The translations under genes and the position numbers were made by a program. The notes beneath the pieces are model-generated. The model had not been told where the DNA came from. It made no database searches and saw only the letters and a program-made list of their open reading frames with translations. From Nocardioides islandensis (GTDB taxonomy: Bacteria > Actinomycetota > Actinomycetes > Propionibacteriales > Nocardioidaceae), in contig NZ_JADKPN010000001.1 in assembly GCF_015352455.1 (NCBI RefSeq), positions 1 through 64,000 on the forward strand: a DNA stretch of 64,000 nucleotides, written 5' to 3'. Positions 16,145 to 24,771 of the stretch are shown here, piece after piece. Position 1 is the stretch's first letter, and each line of letters starts with the position of its first letter.

Positions 16145-17916
16145 GGTTCCTGCGCTCGCTCGCCCTGCCCGTCGGCGCGGCCTGGCAGCTGGACCGCCGG
16201 GCGGCGCTCGTGGCCTTCCTCGAGGTGGTCGGCGCCGTGCTGACCAACCTGATGCCGCTGGCCTTCGGCCTGCTCGTCACCGGGGCGGCCACCCAGGAGA
16301 TGACGCCGCTGGTGGCCGGCGCGGCCCTGGCCCTGGCCGGGCTCGGCGTGGTCCCGTACCTCACCACGGTCGGCGTCGAGGCCCGGCTGCGGCTCAACGA
16401 GCTGGTCGGCCACGAGTTCGACCGCCGCGTGGCCCGGCTGGTCGCCGCCGTACCGACCCTCGACCACCTCGAGTCCCCGACGTTCCGCAACGAGGCGCAG
16501 ATCGTCACCGAGCGGCAGGGCTCGCTGGGCGGCGCGTACAACAGCTTCGTCAACGCCCTGCGGCAGCTGGCCACGCCGGTCGTCACGCTGGCCGTGGCCA
16601 TCTCGGCCGACGCGCGCCTGCTGTGGCTGCTGCCCGCCTCGGTCCCGAGTCTGCTGGTGGGACGGTGGCTGATCCGGTGGGACGCGACGGCCGAGGAGGA
16701 CGGTGCCGAGCCGGGCCGGCTGACCCAGCACCTCGTGGGGCTGGCCGTCGAGCCGGGGCCGGCCTCCGAGCTGCGCGTGCTGGGTGCCCGCTCGGTCGTG
16801 GCTCGTCGGTTGCACGCCGCGGGCTGGGCCTGGCGCCGGCCGCACGTGCGCGCAGAGGTGCTCAACAACGTGGCCAGCACGGCGTGCGGGCTGTTCTACC
16901 TCGGGGCCGCCGCCGTGGTGCTGACGCTGATCGCGCGCGACGCGGCGCGGGGCGACGTACCGATCGGTGCCGTGGCGACCTCGGTCCTGGTGATCGGGCA
17001 GCTGCAGGGCGTGGTGGCGTCGCTGCGCTGGTTCGTGCACATGATGGCCCAGGTGGCGCGGACGGTCGGTCGCTACCAGCGGCTGGAGGCGGGCGTCGCC
17101 GCGGCACGTTCGCTGGACGGCACGGGAGCGCCGCCGTCACGGCTCGTGCACGGGATCTCACTCCGGGGCTTGGGATTCACCTATCCCGGCGCGACCTCGC
17201 CCTCGCTGGAGGACGTGACGCTGGACCTACCGGCCGGCTCGGTCGTCGCGGTTGTCGGCGAGAACGGCGCCGGCAAGTCCACGCTGGTCAAGCTGCTCAC
17301 CGGGCTGTACCGGCCCTCGTCCGGGCAGGTGCTGGTCGACGGGGTGGACCTGGCGTCGCTCGACGGCGATGCGTGGCGGCTGCGGTGCGCCGGCGCGTTC
17401 CAGGACCACGTCAACCTCGAGCTCGTCGCCCGCGAGGCGATCACGACCGGCGACCTGCCGGCGCTGGACTCCGACACCCGCGCGCACGAGGCCCTCTCCG
17501 ACGCGGCGGCCACGGACGTGCTATCGGCCCTGCCGGCCGGCCTCGGCACGCAGCTCGGCACCAGCTGGGACGACGGCACCGAGCTCTCCGGCGGCCAGTG
17601 GCAGCGGCTGGCGATCGCCCGCGGCATGATGCGCCGCCGTCCGCTGCTGCTCGTGCTCGACGAGCCCACGTCGGCGCTCGACCCGGCGACCGAGCACGCC
17701 TTGTTCGAGGGGTACACCGACGCCGCTCGTCGGGCCGGTCGAGACGGCGCCATCACCGTGCTGGTGACCCACCGCTTCTCGACGGTGGCCGCGGCCGACC
17801 TGGTCGTCGTACTCGCCGATGGTCGCGTCGCCGAGGTCGGCTCGCACGCCTCGCTGATGGCGGCCGGCGGCGGGTACGCCGAGCTATACGGGCTGCAGGC
17901 CCGGGGGTACGCCTGA
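16141..17916 (+). CDS. ABC transporter, fused permease/ATPase (second subunit)
   Basis: 591 residues from the GTG at 16141, which overlaps the preceding stop. Exporter helices occupy about residues 1-310, followed by an ATPase with Walker A GENGAGKST, signature LSGGQWQR, Walker B LLVLDEPTSALD and the switch His in THRFST. Both ATP sites of the pair look intact, unlike exporters with one degenerate site. A strong hairpin follows. Confidence 0.9.
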   Translation: MRFLRSLALPVGAAWQLDRRAALVAFLEVVGAVLTNLMPLAFGLLVTGAATQEMTPLVAGAALALAGLGVVPYLTTVGVEARLRLNELVGHEFDRRVARLVAAVPTLDHLESPTFRNEAQIVTERQGSLGGAYNSFVNALRQLATPVVTLAVAISADARLLWLLPASVPSLLVGRWLIRWDATAEEDGAEPGRLTQHLVGLAVEPGPASELRVLGARSVVARRLHAAGWAWRRPHVRAEVLNNVASTACGLFYLGAAAVVLTLIARDAARGDVPIGAVATSVLVIGQLQGVVASLRWFVHMMAQVARTVGRYQRLEAGVAAARSLDGTGAPPSRLVHGISLRGLGFTYPGATSPSLEDVTLDLPAGSVVAVVGENGAGKSTLVKLLTGLYRPSSGQVLVDGVDLASLDGDAWRLRCAGAFQDHVNLELVAREAITTGDLPALDSDTRAHEALSDAAATDVLSALPAGLGTQLGTSWDDGTELSGGQWQRLAIARGMMRRRPLLLVLDEPTSALDPATEHALFEGYTDAARRAGRDGAITVLVTHRFSTVAAADLVVVLADGRVAEVGSHASLMAAGGGYAELYGLQARGYA

Positions 17917-17921
17917 GGTTT

Positions 17922-17961
17922 GGCGTCGTTCCTGGCGCTTTGGCGCCGTTGCAACGACGCC
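17922..17961. terminator. imperfect nested hairpin after the ABC exporter
   Basis: GGCGTCGTT (17922-17930) pairs with AACGACGCC (17953-17961); the 22-base interior contains a further pairing, TGGCGC against GGCGCC. It begins six bases after the exporter stop and precedes a second perfect hairpin. Confidence 0.5.
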
Positions 17962-17968
17962 GAACGTC

Positions 17969-17996
17969 AGGGATACCCGCCCGAGCGGGTATCCCT
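17969..17996. terminator. bidirectional hairpin between ABC exporter and dusB
   Basis: AGGGATACCCGC (17969-17980) and GCGGGTATCCCT (17985-17996) form a perfect 12-bp stem with a CCGA loop. It lies between two converging genes and its right arm covers the first two bases of the dusB stop codon, so it can end both transcripts. Confidence 0.78.
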
Positions 17997-19140
17997 ACCC
18001 GCCGGTCGTCTCGTTGGAGTCCTCCTGCACGTGGGCGCCGGCGCCGTCGACGTCGTCGAGCCAGCCCTCGGGGAGCGCGACCTTGGTGCGCGGGGAGCCC
18101 TGGCGGCCACGGGGGTGGCCGAGCTCGGAGACCGGGAACGGCTCGGACGGGTCGAGCTCGTCGAGCAGCCGTTCCAGGGAGGCCAGCGAGTCGACAAGGG
18201 CGAGGGAGTGCCGCAAGGTACCTCCGGCGCGGAAGCCCTTGAGGTACCAGGAGACGTGCTTGCGGAACTCCTTGCAGCCGCGCTCCTCCCCCATGTGCTC
18301 GCTGAGCAGCTCGGCGTGGCGGCGCATCACGTCGCGCACCTCACCGAGCGACGGGAGGACCGGGGCCGAGGGACCAGAGGGCGCGAACGCCGCGGCCAGG
18401 TCGCGGAACAGCCACGGCCGGCCGAGGCACCCACGACCCACGACCACCCCAGCGGCTCCGGTCTCCGACACCATCCGCACCGCGTCGCCGGCCTCCCAGA
18501 TGTCGCCGTTGCCCAGGACGGGGATCGAGACGTGGTCGACGAGGTTCGCGATGGCCGACCAGTCGGCCTCGCCCGAGTACGACTGCGCGACCGTCCGCCC
18601 GTGCAGCGCGATCGCCGCGCAGCCGGAGTCCTCGGCGATCCGGCCGGCGTCGAGGTAGGTCACGTGGTCCTCGTCGATGCCCTTGCGGGTCTTCATGGTG
18701 ACCGGCACGTCGTACGGCGTCGCGGCGCCGACCGCCGCGGTCAGGATCTCGGCGAGCAGCCCCCGCTTCCACGGCAGCGCGCCCCCACCGCCCTTGCGGG
18801 TCACCTTGGGGACCGGGCAGCCGAAGTTGAGGTCGATGTGCGCGACGCCGTACTCGGCGCACAGGATCTCGGCGGCCTTCCCGACGTACACCGGGTCGGT
18901 GCCGTAGAGCTGCACGGACCGGACCTTCTCCAGGTCGTCGAAGACCAGCATGTTCAGCGTGGTCTCGTCGCGCTCGACCAGGCCACGGCTGGTGATCATC
19001 TCGCAGACGTACAGTCCGGCACCCTGCTCCGCGCAGAGGCGGCGGTACGCCGCGTTGGTGATGCCCGCCATCGGCGCGAGGACCACGGGGGTCTCGACGG
19101 TCAGCGACCCGAGGGTCAGCGACGTGGGCAGGGCGGGCAC
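17995..19140 (-). CDS. dusB: tRNA-dihydrouridine synthase
   Basis: FMN/NADPH enzyme that reduces uridines in tRNA D-loops. 381 residues with a TIM-barrel: APMAGITNAAYR near the N-terminus, the active-site segment LNFGCPVPKVTRKGGG (Cys as proton donor), GRTVAQSYSGEADW and GNGDIWEA for FMN binding; helical RNA-binding domain at the C-terminus. The start is GTG; a GACAAT box (19147-19152) six bases upstream suggests a leaderless transcript. Confidence 0.95.
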   Translation of the reverse strand: MPALPTSLTLGSLTVETPVVLAPMAGITNAAYRRLCAEQGAGLYVCEMITSRGLVERDETTLNMLVFDDLEKVRSVQLYGTDPVYVGKAAEILCAEYGVAHIDLNFGCPVPKVTRKGGGGALPWKRGLLAEILTAAVGAATPYDVPVTMKTRKGIDEDHVTYLDAGRIAEDSGCAAIALHGRTVAQSYSGEADWSAIANLVDHVSIPVLGNGDIWEAGDAVRMVSETGAAGVVVGRGCLGRPWLFRDLAAAFAPSGPSAPVLPSLGEVRDVMRRHAELLSEHMGEERGCKEFRKHVSWYLKGFRAGGTLRHSLALVDSLASLERLLDELDPSEPFPVSELGHPRGRQGSPRTKVALPEGWLDDVDGAGAHVQEDSNETTGG

Positions 19141-19176
19141 GTGCCCATTGTCCGGTGGTGGCGGCGGACGCCGAAA

Positions 19177-19869
19177 TCAGCCGCGTGGCTTCTTCTTCGG
19201 CTTCGGCGGCTGCTCGACCTCGCCGACCCAGGTGATCGGGTTGAACTTCGCGCTCGGCCGGAAGGTGACCGAGGTCAGCCGGCCGTGCTTCGGCACGAGG
19301 TAGACCAGGCAGGCAGTCGCCTTGTCGCCGGTCGCGAAGGCGTCCGGCAGCGAGGGGCTCGGGCAGGGTGTGAAGTCGGTCTTGAACGCGTTGGACTCGA
19401 CCAGCGTGGTCGGGCCGGATGCGACGTACAGCGGGATGCGGGTGCCGCCGAGGTCGGTCTCCCCGAGGTTGGCGGCGGAGACCGTGACGTAGAACAGCGA
19501 GGAGGTCCGCCCGGCGGCGTCGAGCTGCCAGTCGGCGAGCGCCTTGATCGGCGCGCGCTGGAGCCGGCGTACCTTCAGCGAGAGCACCGCGACCTCGCCC
19601 TTCGCCGAACCGCTGCCGATGCGCCACGCGACCACCGCGGTCTCCCCCACCCCGAGCTCGCTGCCCTGGTCGGTGAGCTGGACCCCGGCGGGCACCGGGA
19701 GGTACGGCGGCGGGATGCCGTCGTCCGGGTCGTCGGTGGCCACCGGCGTACCGTCCCCGGAGGCGCCCGACCCCCCGGACGAGTCGTCGGGGCCCGTGCA
19801 CGCGCCGAGCAGCAGGACGGCCGCGGCGAGGAGCGCGCCGACCCTCCCGAGAGACGTGCGCAGCGACAT
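19177..19869 (-). CDS. secreted lipoprotein of unknown function
   Basis: 230 residues from the ATG at 19869. The signal peptide ends in a lipobox (LLLGACTG), followed by a Ser/Gly/Asp-rich linker and a beta-rich domain of about 150 residues containing two cysteines (TPCPSPS and TACLVY) that may form a disulphide; the tail is Lys/Pro-rich (PPKPKKKPRG). It lies five bases downstream of glyS on the same strand, so it is probably cotranscribed. The family is not recognised; the fold may be immunoglobulin-like, as in DUF4352-type lipoproteins. Confidence 0.75.
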   Translation of the reverse strand: MSLRTSLGRVGALLAAAVLLLGACTGPDDSSGGSGASGDGTPVATDDPDDGIPPPYLPVPAGVQLTDQGSELGVGETAVVAWRIGSGSAKGEVAVLSLKVRRLQRAPIKALADWQLDAAGRTSSLFYVTVSAANLGETDLGGTRIPLYVASGPTTLVESNAFKTDFTPCPSPSLPDAFATGDKATACLVYLVPKHGRLTSVTFRPSAKFNPITWVGEVEQPPKPKKKPRG

Positions 19870-19874
19870 CCGGG

Positions 19875-21287
19875 TCAGCAGCCGACGAGACGCTCGGCGA
19901 AGTACCCCGTGACCTGGTCGATCGTGATGCGCTCCTGCTTCATGGTGTCGCGCTCGCGGATCGTGACGGCGTGGTCCTCGAGGGTGTCGAAGTCGACCGT
20001 GACGCAGTACGGCGTGCCGACCTCGTCCTGGCGACGGTAGCGGCGGCCGATCGCGCCGGAGTCGTCGAAGTCGACGTTCCAGCCGAGGTGGCGCAGCGAC
20101 GCGGCCAGGTCCTTGGCCTTCGGGCTGAGGTCCGCGTTGCGCGAGAGCGGCAGCACCGCGACCTTGATCGGCGCCAGCCGCGGGTCGAGCTTGAGCACGA
20201 CGCGCTTGTCGACCCCGCCCTTGGTGTTGGGCGCCTCGTCCTCGGTGTAGGCGTCCATCAGGAACGCCATCATGGCGCGGTTCGGGCCGAGCGCCGGCTC
20301 GATGACGTACGGCACGTAGCGCTCGTTGGTGGCCTGGTCGAAGTACGACAGGTCCTGGCCGGAGTACTCGCTGTGCTGGGTCAGGTCGAAGTCCGTGCGG
20401 CTGGCGATGCCCTCGAGCTCCTCGAACCCGCGCTCGGAGAACCCGAAGTCGTACTCGATGTCGACGGTGCGCTTCGAGTAGTGGGAGAGCTTCTCCTTCG
20501 GGTGCTCGTAGTGCCGGAGGTTCTCGGGGTTGATGCCCAGGTCGGTGAACCAGCGGGTGCGCTCGTCGATCCAGTACTGGTGCCACTCCTCGTCCTCGCC
20601 GGGCTTGCAGAAGTACTCCATCTCCATCTGCTCGAACTCGCGCGTGCGGAAGATGAAGTTGCCGGGCGTGATCTCGTTGCGGAAGCTCTTGCCCATCTGG
20701 GCGATGCCGAACGGCGGCTTCTTGCGGCTGCTGGTGACGACGTTCGCGAAGTTGATGAAGATGCCCTGGGCGGTCTCGGGCCGCAGGTAGTGCAACCCGG
20801 ACTCGTCCTCGATGACGCCGAGGTAGGTCTTCAGCATCATGTTGAACTGGCGCGGCTCGGTCCACGTGCCGCGGTTGCCGCAGTTGGGGCAGGGCACCGA
20901 CTCGTTGAGGTCGACGGTGTCGGGGTCGTCGATGCCCTTCTTGCCGGCGTACTCCTCCTGGAGGTGGTCCGCGCGGAACCGCTTGTGGCACGACTGGCAC
21001 TCGACCAGCGGGTCACTGAACGTCTTGAGGTGACCGCTGGCCTCCCACGTGCGGGTCGGCAGGATGACGCTGGAGTCCAGGCCGACGACGTCGTCGCGGG
21101 TGGTGACCATCGCGCGCCACCACTGCTTCTTGACGTTCTCCTTGAGCTCGACGCCGAGCGGGCCGTAGTCCCAGGCACTGCGCGTGCCGCCGTAGATCTC
21201 ACCGGACGGGTAGACGAACCCGCGTCGCTTGCAGAGGGAGACGATCGTGTCGAGCAGGGTGCCGGACGATTTGCTGGCGGTGGCCAC
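19875..21287 (-). CDS. glyS: glycyl-tRNA synthetase (homodimeric, class II)
   Basis: 470 residues, typical of the single-chain alpha2 enzyme rather than the alpha2beta2 type. Class II motifs are seen: motif 2 around [20 protein letters not shown], motif 3 around GPNRAMMAF, and the anticodon-binding domain at the C-terminus ([10 protein letters not shown]). A zinc-binding pair CQSCHKRF and CPNCG lies at about 98-130. The GTG start has AGGAGAG about nine bases upstream. No T-box leader is present. Confidence 0.97.
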   Translation of the reverse strand: MATASKSSGTLLDTIVSLCKRRGFVYPSGEIYGGTRSAWDYGPLGVELKENVKKQWWRAMVTTRDDVVGLDSSVILPTRTWEASGHLKTFSDPLVECQSCHKRFRADHLQEEYAGKKGIDDPDTVDLNESVPCPNCGNRGTWTEPRQFNMMLKTYLGVIEDESGLHYLRPETAQGIFINFANVVTSSRKKPPFGIAQMGKSFRNEITPGNFIFRTREFEQMEMEYFCKPGEDEEWHQYWIDERTRWFTDLGINPENLRHYEHPKEKLSHYSKRTVDIEYDFGFSERGFEELEGIASRTDFDLTQHSEYSGQDLSYFDQATNERYVPYVIEPALGPNRAMMAFLMDAYTEDEAPNTKGGVDKRVVLKLDPRLAPIKVAVLPLSRNADLSPKAKDLAASLRHLGWNVDFDDSGAIGRRYRRQDEVGTPYCVTVDFDTLEDHAVTIRERDTMKQERITIDQVTGYFAERLVGC

Positions 21288-21345
21288 GGGGGAGCTCTCC
21301 TGGGTCTGGCCGGCTGGCTGCCGGCCACGTCGATTGGCGGAACGG

Positions 21346-21666
21346 TCAGCCTATCGACCGGCTCCTCGCGCTGTTGAGTTCGGCCCCGGGTCCGGCGTCC
21401 TCGTAGGCGCTCGGCTCGTCGATCGCCCGGCTCAGCACCGGCACGGCGGTGAGCTTGACGTCGTACGCCGACAGCGCGCGCCGGTAGGCCCCCACGCTCT
21501 CCCACTCCGTGGTCAGCACCCACAGCTCCGGGTCGTCGGTGTTGCGGCCCAGCCGGCCCCGGACGTGGCCGGGTCGGTCGGCGAGGACGTCGGCCGCCGC
21601 CTGGAGGTCGCGGCGGAACTGCTCCTGCTGCTCCATCGGTACCCGGAAGCGGTTCACCACGATCAC
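21346..21666 (-). CDS. antibiotic biosynthesis monooxygenase (ABM)-domain protein
   Basis: 106 residues forming one ABM ferredoxin-like domain: [10 protein letters not shown], then [17 protein letters not shown]. Relatives are cofactor-free oxygenases or haem-degrading enzymes (IsdG-like), and many are uncharacterised. Haem-specific Asn/Trp/His placement is not clear, so no reaction is assigned. GTG start; a TAACCT box (21673-21678) lies exactly six bases upstream, predicting a leaderless mRNA. The glyS promoter (TAGGCT near 21346) overlaps its stop. Confidence 0.78.
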   Translation of the reverse strand: MIVVNRFRVPMEQQEQFRRDLQAAADVLADRPGHVRGRLGRNTDDPELWVLTTEWESVGAYRRALSAYDVKLTAVPVLSRAIDEPSAYEDAGPGAELNSARSRSIG

Positions 21667-21675
21667 GCGGGCAGG

Positions 21676-22644
21676 TTACGCGGCGCACTCCTGGGGGTGC
21701 CGGTTGTGGCGCGATCGCGCTGGAACTGCGGGTTCCGCGGCCGAAAATCTGCTGTTCGGCTGCGATCGCGCGATTCCTGGCACCACCGCGACCCGCCCCC
21801 GGCGCTTCTGGCCGGCCACGACGCCGCCGAGGACCAGCACCATGCCGAGGGCCTGGGTCCAGCCGAAGACCTCGCCGGCGAAGGCGACGCCGAGGAGCGT
21901 GCCGACGACGGGGTTGACCAGGCCGACGAGGGCGACCGAGCCGGCGGGCAGGCGGGACAGGCCGCGGAACCAGCAGAAGTACGCCAGCGCCGTGCCCGCC
22001 GTGGTCAGCCAGAGCAGGCCGCCGAGGTTGGCGACGGTCAGCGACGGAGGCGGGCCCTCGACCAGCAGCGCGACCGGGACCAGCGCGAGCCCGCCGGCGA
22101 CCAGCTGCCAGGAGACGGTCGTGAGCATGTCGGCCGGCGACGGCCAGCGCTTCACCAGCACGAAGCCGAGCGCGGAGACGAGCACGGATCCGATCGCCCC
22201 GACCAGGCCGAGGGTGGACAGCTCACCGCCGGCCCGCAGGACCAGCAGGGCGACGCCGACCACGCCGACGAGCCCGGCGACCACGCGGCGCACACCCGGG
22301 CGCTCCCCGAGCACCGGCAGGGCGATGGCCATCACGGCCAGCGGCGAGAGGCACTGGAGGGTGGCGGCTAGGCCGCCGGGCAGCTCGTACGCCGCCAGGA
22401 ACAGCAGCGGCATGAACAGCCCGATGTTGCACAGGCCGAGCAGGATCGCCTTCCACCACCAGTCCCCGTGCGGGAGCCGGCGTCGGACCGCCAGCAGCAC
22501 CAGGCCGGCGGGCAGGGCTCGCGCGGCGGCCGCGAACAACGGGCGGTCGGGCGGGAGGAAGCTCTCGGTGACGATGTACGTCGTGCCCCAGGCGATCGGA
22601 GCGACCGCGGTGACGAGCAGCGTCCTCAGCGAGGTATCTTCCAT
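21676..22644 (-). CDS. EamA/DMT-family transporter
   Basis: 322 residues with ten predicted transmembrane helices in two EamA repeats, e.g. APIAWGTTYIVTESFLPP and SVLVSALGFVLVKRWPSP. Family members export amino acids or other metabolites and drugs. ATG at 22644 lies inside the left half of a palindromic operator; TACATT (22652-22657) seven bases upstream acts as a plausible -10 for a leaderless transcript. Divergent from a MarR regulator, which presumably represses it. The C-terminal 35 residues are hydrophilic. Confidence 0.88.
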   Translation of the reverse strand: MEDTSLRTLLVTAVAPIAWGTTYIVTESFLPPDRPLFAAAARALPAGLVLLAVRRRLPHGDWWWKAILLGLCNIGLFMPLLFLAAYELPGGLAATLQCLSPLAVMAIALPVLGERPGVRRVVAGLVGVVGVALLVLRAGGELSTLGLVGAIGSVLVSALGFVLVKRWPSPADMLTTVSWQLVAGGLALVPVALLVEGPPPSLTVANLGGLLWLTTAGTALAYFCWFRGLSRLPAGSVALVGLVNPVVGTLLGVAFAGEVFGWTQALGMVLVLGGVVAGQKRRGRVAVVPGIARSQPNSRFSAAEPAVPARSRHNRHPQECAA

Positions 22645-22677
22645 GGAAACTAATGTACCTTCCTTGGAAGATATAGT
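22635..22677. promoter_or_regulatory. shared operator and divergent promoters of the EamA and MarR genes
   Basis: Half-sites TATCTTCCATGGAA (22635-22648) and TTCCTTGGAAGATA (22660-22673) are inverted copies with one mismatch, centres 25 bases apart. Each half is itself nearly palindromic (TTCCNNGGAA). They overlap the -10 boxes of both genes (TACATT on minus, TATAGT at 22672-22677 on plus) and the EamA start codon. MarR binding would therefore block both transcripts. Confidence 0.75.
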
Positions 22678-22683
22678 CAACGC

Positions 22684-23184
22684 ATGACCGAGGAGCAGCC
22701 GGACGCCGTGGACCGCATCGCCGAGCAGTGGGCCCACGAGCGTCCCGACCTGGACGTGGGGCCGATGCTGGTCGTCGGCCGGCTGCACCGTGCCGCCGAC
22801 CTGCTCGACCAGGAGCTGCGCACGGTCTTCGCCCGAGCGGGCCTGGGCAACGGCGACTTCGACGTGCTGGCGTCGCTGCGCCGCGCCGGCGCTCCCTACA
22901 AGCTCACGCCCACCGAGCTCGCCGGCACCACGATGGTCACCAGCGGCGCCGTCACCAAGCGCGTCGACCGGCTGGTGAAGGACGGCCTCGTCGAGCGTTC
23001 GGTCAGCGAGACCGACGGGCGCGGCCGGGTCGTCGCCCTCACGCCGAAGGGCAAGCGGCTCCAGGAGGAGCTGCACCCCCAGCACCTGGCCAACGAGGAG
23101 CGGCTGATCTCCGCACTCGACGCCGACGAGCGGCGTCAGCTGGCCGGCCTGCTCAGCAAGCTGCTGCTCAGCCTCGAGGACTGA
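22684..23184 (+). CDS. MarR-family transcriptional regulator
   Basis: 166 residues, a winged-helix dimer. The recognition region is KLTPTELAGTTMVTSGAVTKRVDRL split over about 75-100, followed by the wing with DGLVERSVSETDGRGRVVALT. The first 30 residues are a polar extension. ATG at 22684 is six bases after TATAGT, so the mRNA is probably leaderless. Its likely operator is the inverted repeat between it and the transporter gene, giving autoregulation. The inducer is unknown. Confidence 0.9.
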   Translation: MTEEQPDAVDRIAEQWAHERPDLDVGPMLVVGRLHRAADLLDQELRTVFARAGLGNGDFDVLASLRRAGAPYKLTPTELAGTTMVTSGAVTKRVDRLVKDGLVERSVSETDGRGRVVALTPKGKRLQEELHPQHLANEERLISALDADERRQLAGLLSKLLLSLED

Positions 23185-23827
23185 TCCCCGCCTCCACCCG
23201 CACCAGCCGCGAGCGGATGTCCTCCAGGGCCGCGCGGATGGGCGCCGAGATACCGGCGAACGTCAGGGACTCCCGTGCGTAGGAGTACGCCGACAGCGCG
23301 GTCACCACGCCGCGCAGCGCCTGCTCGTGCTTGAGGCCCATGTCGGCCAACGTACGACGGGCCAGCTCGCGGGTGGGACCGGCCGTCAGAGCCAGCAGGA
23401 AGTGCTCGGTGCCGACGTAGGAGTGACCCAGTCCCTCGGACTGCTCGACCGCCAGGGCGAGAGCGGCGTCCAAGGTGCCCGCTCCCCCGTCGCGAGCCGC
23501 CCGGGCGCGCAGCTCGTCGACCAGGTCCTCGGGCGTGATGTCGGCGGCTTCCAGCACGCTCAGGGCGAGTCCGCCCGAGTCGACCATGGCGGCCACCAGG
23601 TCGACGGTCGTGGGCTCGGCCGACGCCGACGCGCGGGCCGCGGCCACCATGCCGGCGGCCCGCCGTGTCAGGGCACCCTCCCCCGGCGGGGTCGTCGCGT
23701 CCGCGCCCTGGCTCGACGCGACGGCGTCGGCCAGCGCCTGCTGGCAGACCGCGGAGACCGGGATGCCGGCGGCCTTCACCTCGGCGGCCAGCTCGTCGGG
23801 CAGGTACACGTTGATCTTCGGCGACAT
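23168..23827 (-). CDS. ribbon-helix-helix plus Clp N-domain fusion protein
   Basis: 219 residues from the ATG at 23827. Residues 1-35 (SPKINVYLPDELAAEVKAAG followed by a helix) look like a CopG-type ribbon-helix-helix DNA-binding unit. Residues about 65-200 contain two Clp N-terminal repeats (ALSVLEAADITPEDLVDEL and HSYVGTEHFLLALTAG), the substrate or adaptor-binding domain of ClpC, without any AAA+ ATPase. A DNA-binding protein whose stability or activity is tied to Clp proteolysis is an attractive inference. Its 3' end overlaps the convergent MarR gene by 17 bases. A GGGG-rich palindrome lies upstream. Confidence 0.75.
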   Translation of the reverse strand: MSPKINVYLPDELAAEVKAAGIPVSAVCQQALADAVASSQGADATTPPGEGALTRRAAGMVAAARASASAEPTTVDLVAAMVDSGGLALSVLEAADITPEDLVDELRARAARDGGAGTLDAALALAVEQSEGLGHSYVGTEHFLLALTAGPTRELARRTLADMGLKHEQALRGVVTALSAYSYARESLTFAGISAPIRAALEDIRSRLVRVEAGISPRG

Positions 23828-23846
23828 ACCCCCAACATAACCCCTG

Positions 23847-23863
23847 TACCCCGCATGGGGGTA
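23847..23863. promoter_or_regulatory. TACCCC palindrome upstream of the RHH-Clp-N gene
   Basis: TACCCC-GCATG-GGGGTA (23847-23863) is a perfect palindrome with a further TACCCCC half-site at the start codon (23827-23833). Spacing of about 20 bases and its position just upstream fit autoregulation by the ribbon-helix-helix domain, but the binder is not shown. Confidence 0.45.
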
Positions 23864-23876
23864 GGCATTCGTACGA

Positions 23877-23914
23877 TTGACAACCATTCTCAACTCTTGT
23901 GAGAATGGTTCTCA
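23877..23914 (+). promoter_or_regulatory. znuA promoter with two Zur boxes
   Basis: Two 15-mers with the actinobacterial Zur pattern, TGACAACCATTCTCA (23878-23892) and TGAGAATGGTTCTCA (23900-23914), lie 22 bases apart and together form an 11-bp inverted repeat with a 7-base loop. The first overlaps a consensus -35 TTGACA (23877-23882), the second a -10 GAGAAT (23901-23906) 18 bases on. Transcription would begin at about the ATG at 23914. zur itself is the last gene of the operon. Confidence 0.85.
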
Positions 23915-24771
23915 TGCGCTGGCTCGTCGCCCTCGTCCTCGTGGTGCCCCTCACCGGGTGCGCCGCGCTGGCGAGCGACGACGACGGTCGCGTCCAGGTG
24001 ACCGCGGGCTTCTACCCCCTCGCGTGGGTGGCCGAGCGGGTCGGCGGTCCGTACGTCCGCGTCACCGGCCTCACCGACCCCGGCGTCGAGCCGCACGACA
24101 TCGAGCCGACCTTCGCGCGCACCGTGGCCCTGGCCCGGGCCGACCTGGTGGTCGTGGAGCACGGCCTCCAGCCCGCCATCGACGAGGCCGTCGAGCAGAA
24201 CGCCGAGGGGCGGGTGCTCGACACCACGACCGTCTCCCCGCTCGACGGGGACGACCCGCACTTCTGGCTCGACCCCGAGCGGCTCGCCGTCGTCGGCGAC
24301 GCCGTGGCCGCGGACCTGGCCGAGCTCGACCCGCCGCACGCCGCGGCGTACGCGGAGAACGCCGCCGCCCTCCACGCCGACCTGGACGCGGTGGACCGGG
24401 AGTTCACCGGGGGCCTGGCCGACTGCGAGCGGCACGTGATCGTGTCGAGCCACGACGCCTTCGGGTACTGGGCGAAGTACGGGATCGAGGTCGCCCCCGT
24501 CGCCGGCCTCACCCCCGACGCCGAGCCGACGCCCGCCGGCATCGCCCGGCTCCAGCAGCTGATCCGCGACGAGGGCATCACCACGGTCTTCAGCGAACGG
24601 CTCGCCAGCAAGGCGCTCACCGACACCCTCGCCCGCGACCTCGGGCTGCGCACGGCCGTCCTCGACCCCGTCGAGGGGCTGACCAGCGAGGACGGCTCGG
24701 AGAACTACCTCTCGCTGATGCGCGAGAACCTCACCGCCCTCCAGGAGGCCAACGGATGCACACTCCCGTGA
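23914..24771 (+). CDS. znuA: zinc ABC transporter substrate-binding lipoprotein
   Basis: Captures Zn(II) outside the membrane for ZnuCB. 285 residues from ATG 23914; in-frame starts at 23899 and 23905 lie inside the Zur box and give no better signal peptide. The signal ends in lipobox VPLTGCAA. Metal ligands of the cluster A-I family are visible: His in GVEPHDIEP, His in DDPHFWLDPE, His in SSHDAFGYW, and an Asp near the C-terminus. The His-rich loop usual in ZnuA is short or absent. The end overlaps znuC by 16 bases. Confidence 0.92.
   Translation: MRWLVALVLVVPLTGCAALASDDDGRVQVTAGFYPLAWVAERVGGPYVRVTGLTDPGVEPHDIEPTFARTVALARADLVVVEHGLQPAIDEAVEQNAEGRVLDTTTVSPLDGDDPHFWLDPERLAVVGDAVAADLAELDPPHAAAYAENAAALHADLDAVDREFTGGLADCERHVIVSSHDAFGYWAKYGIEVAPVAGLTPDAEPTPAGIARLQQLIRDEGITTVFSERLASKALTDTLARDLGLRTAVLDPVEGLTSEDGSENYLSLMRENLTALQEANGCTLP

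Noticed and set aside
21288..21345. T-box leader for glyS
   Set aside because: The 58-base gap is too short and has no specifier loop or T-box sequence.
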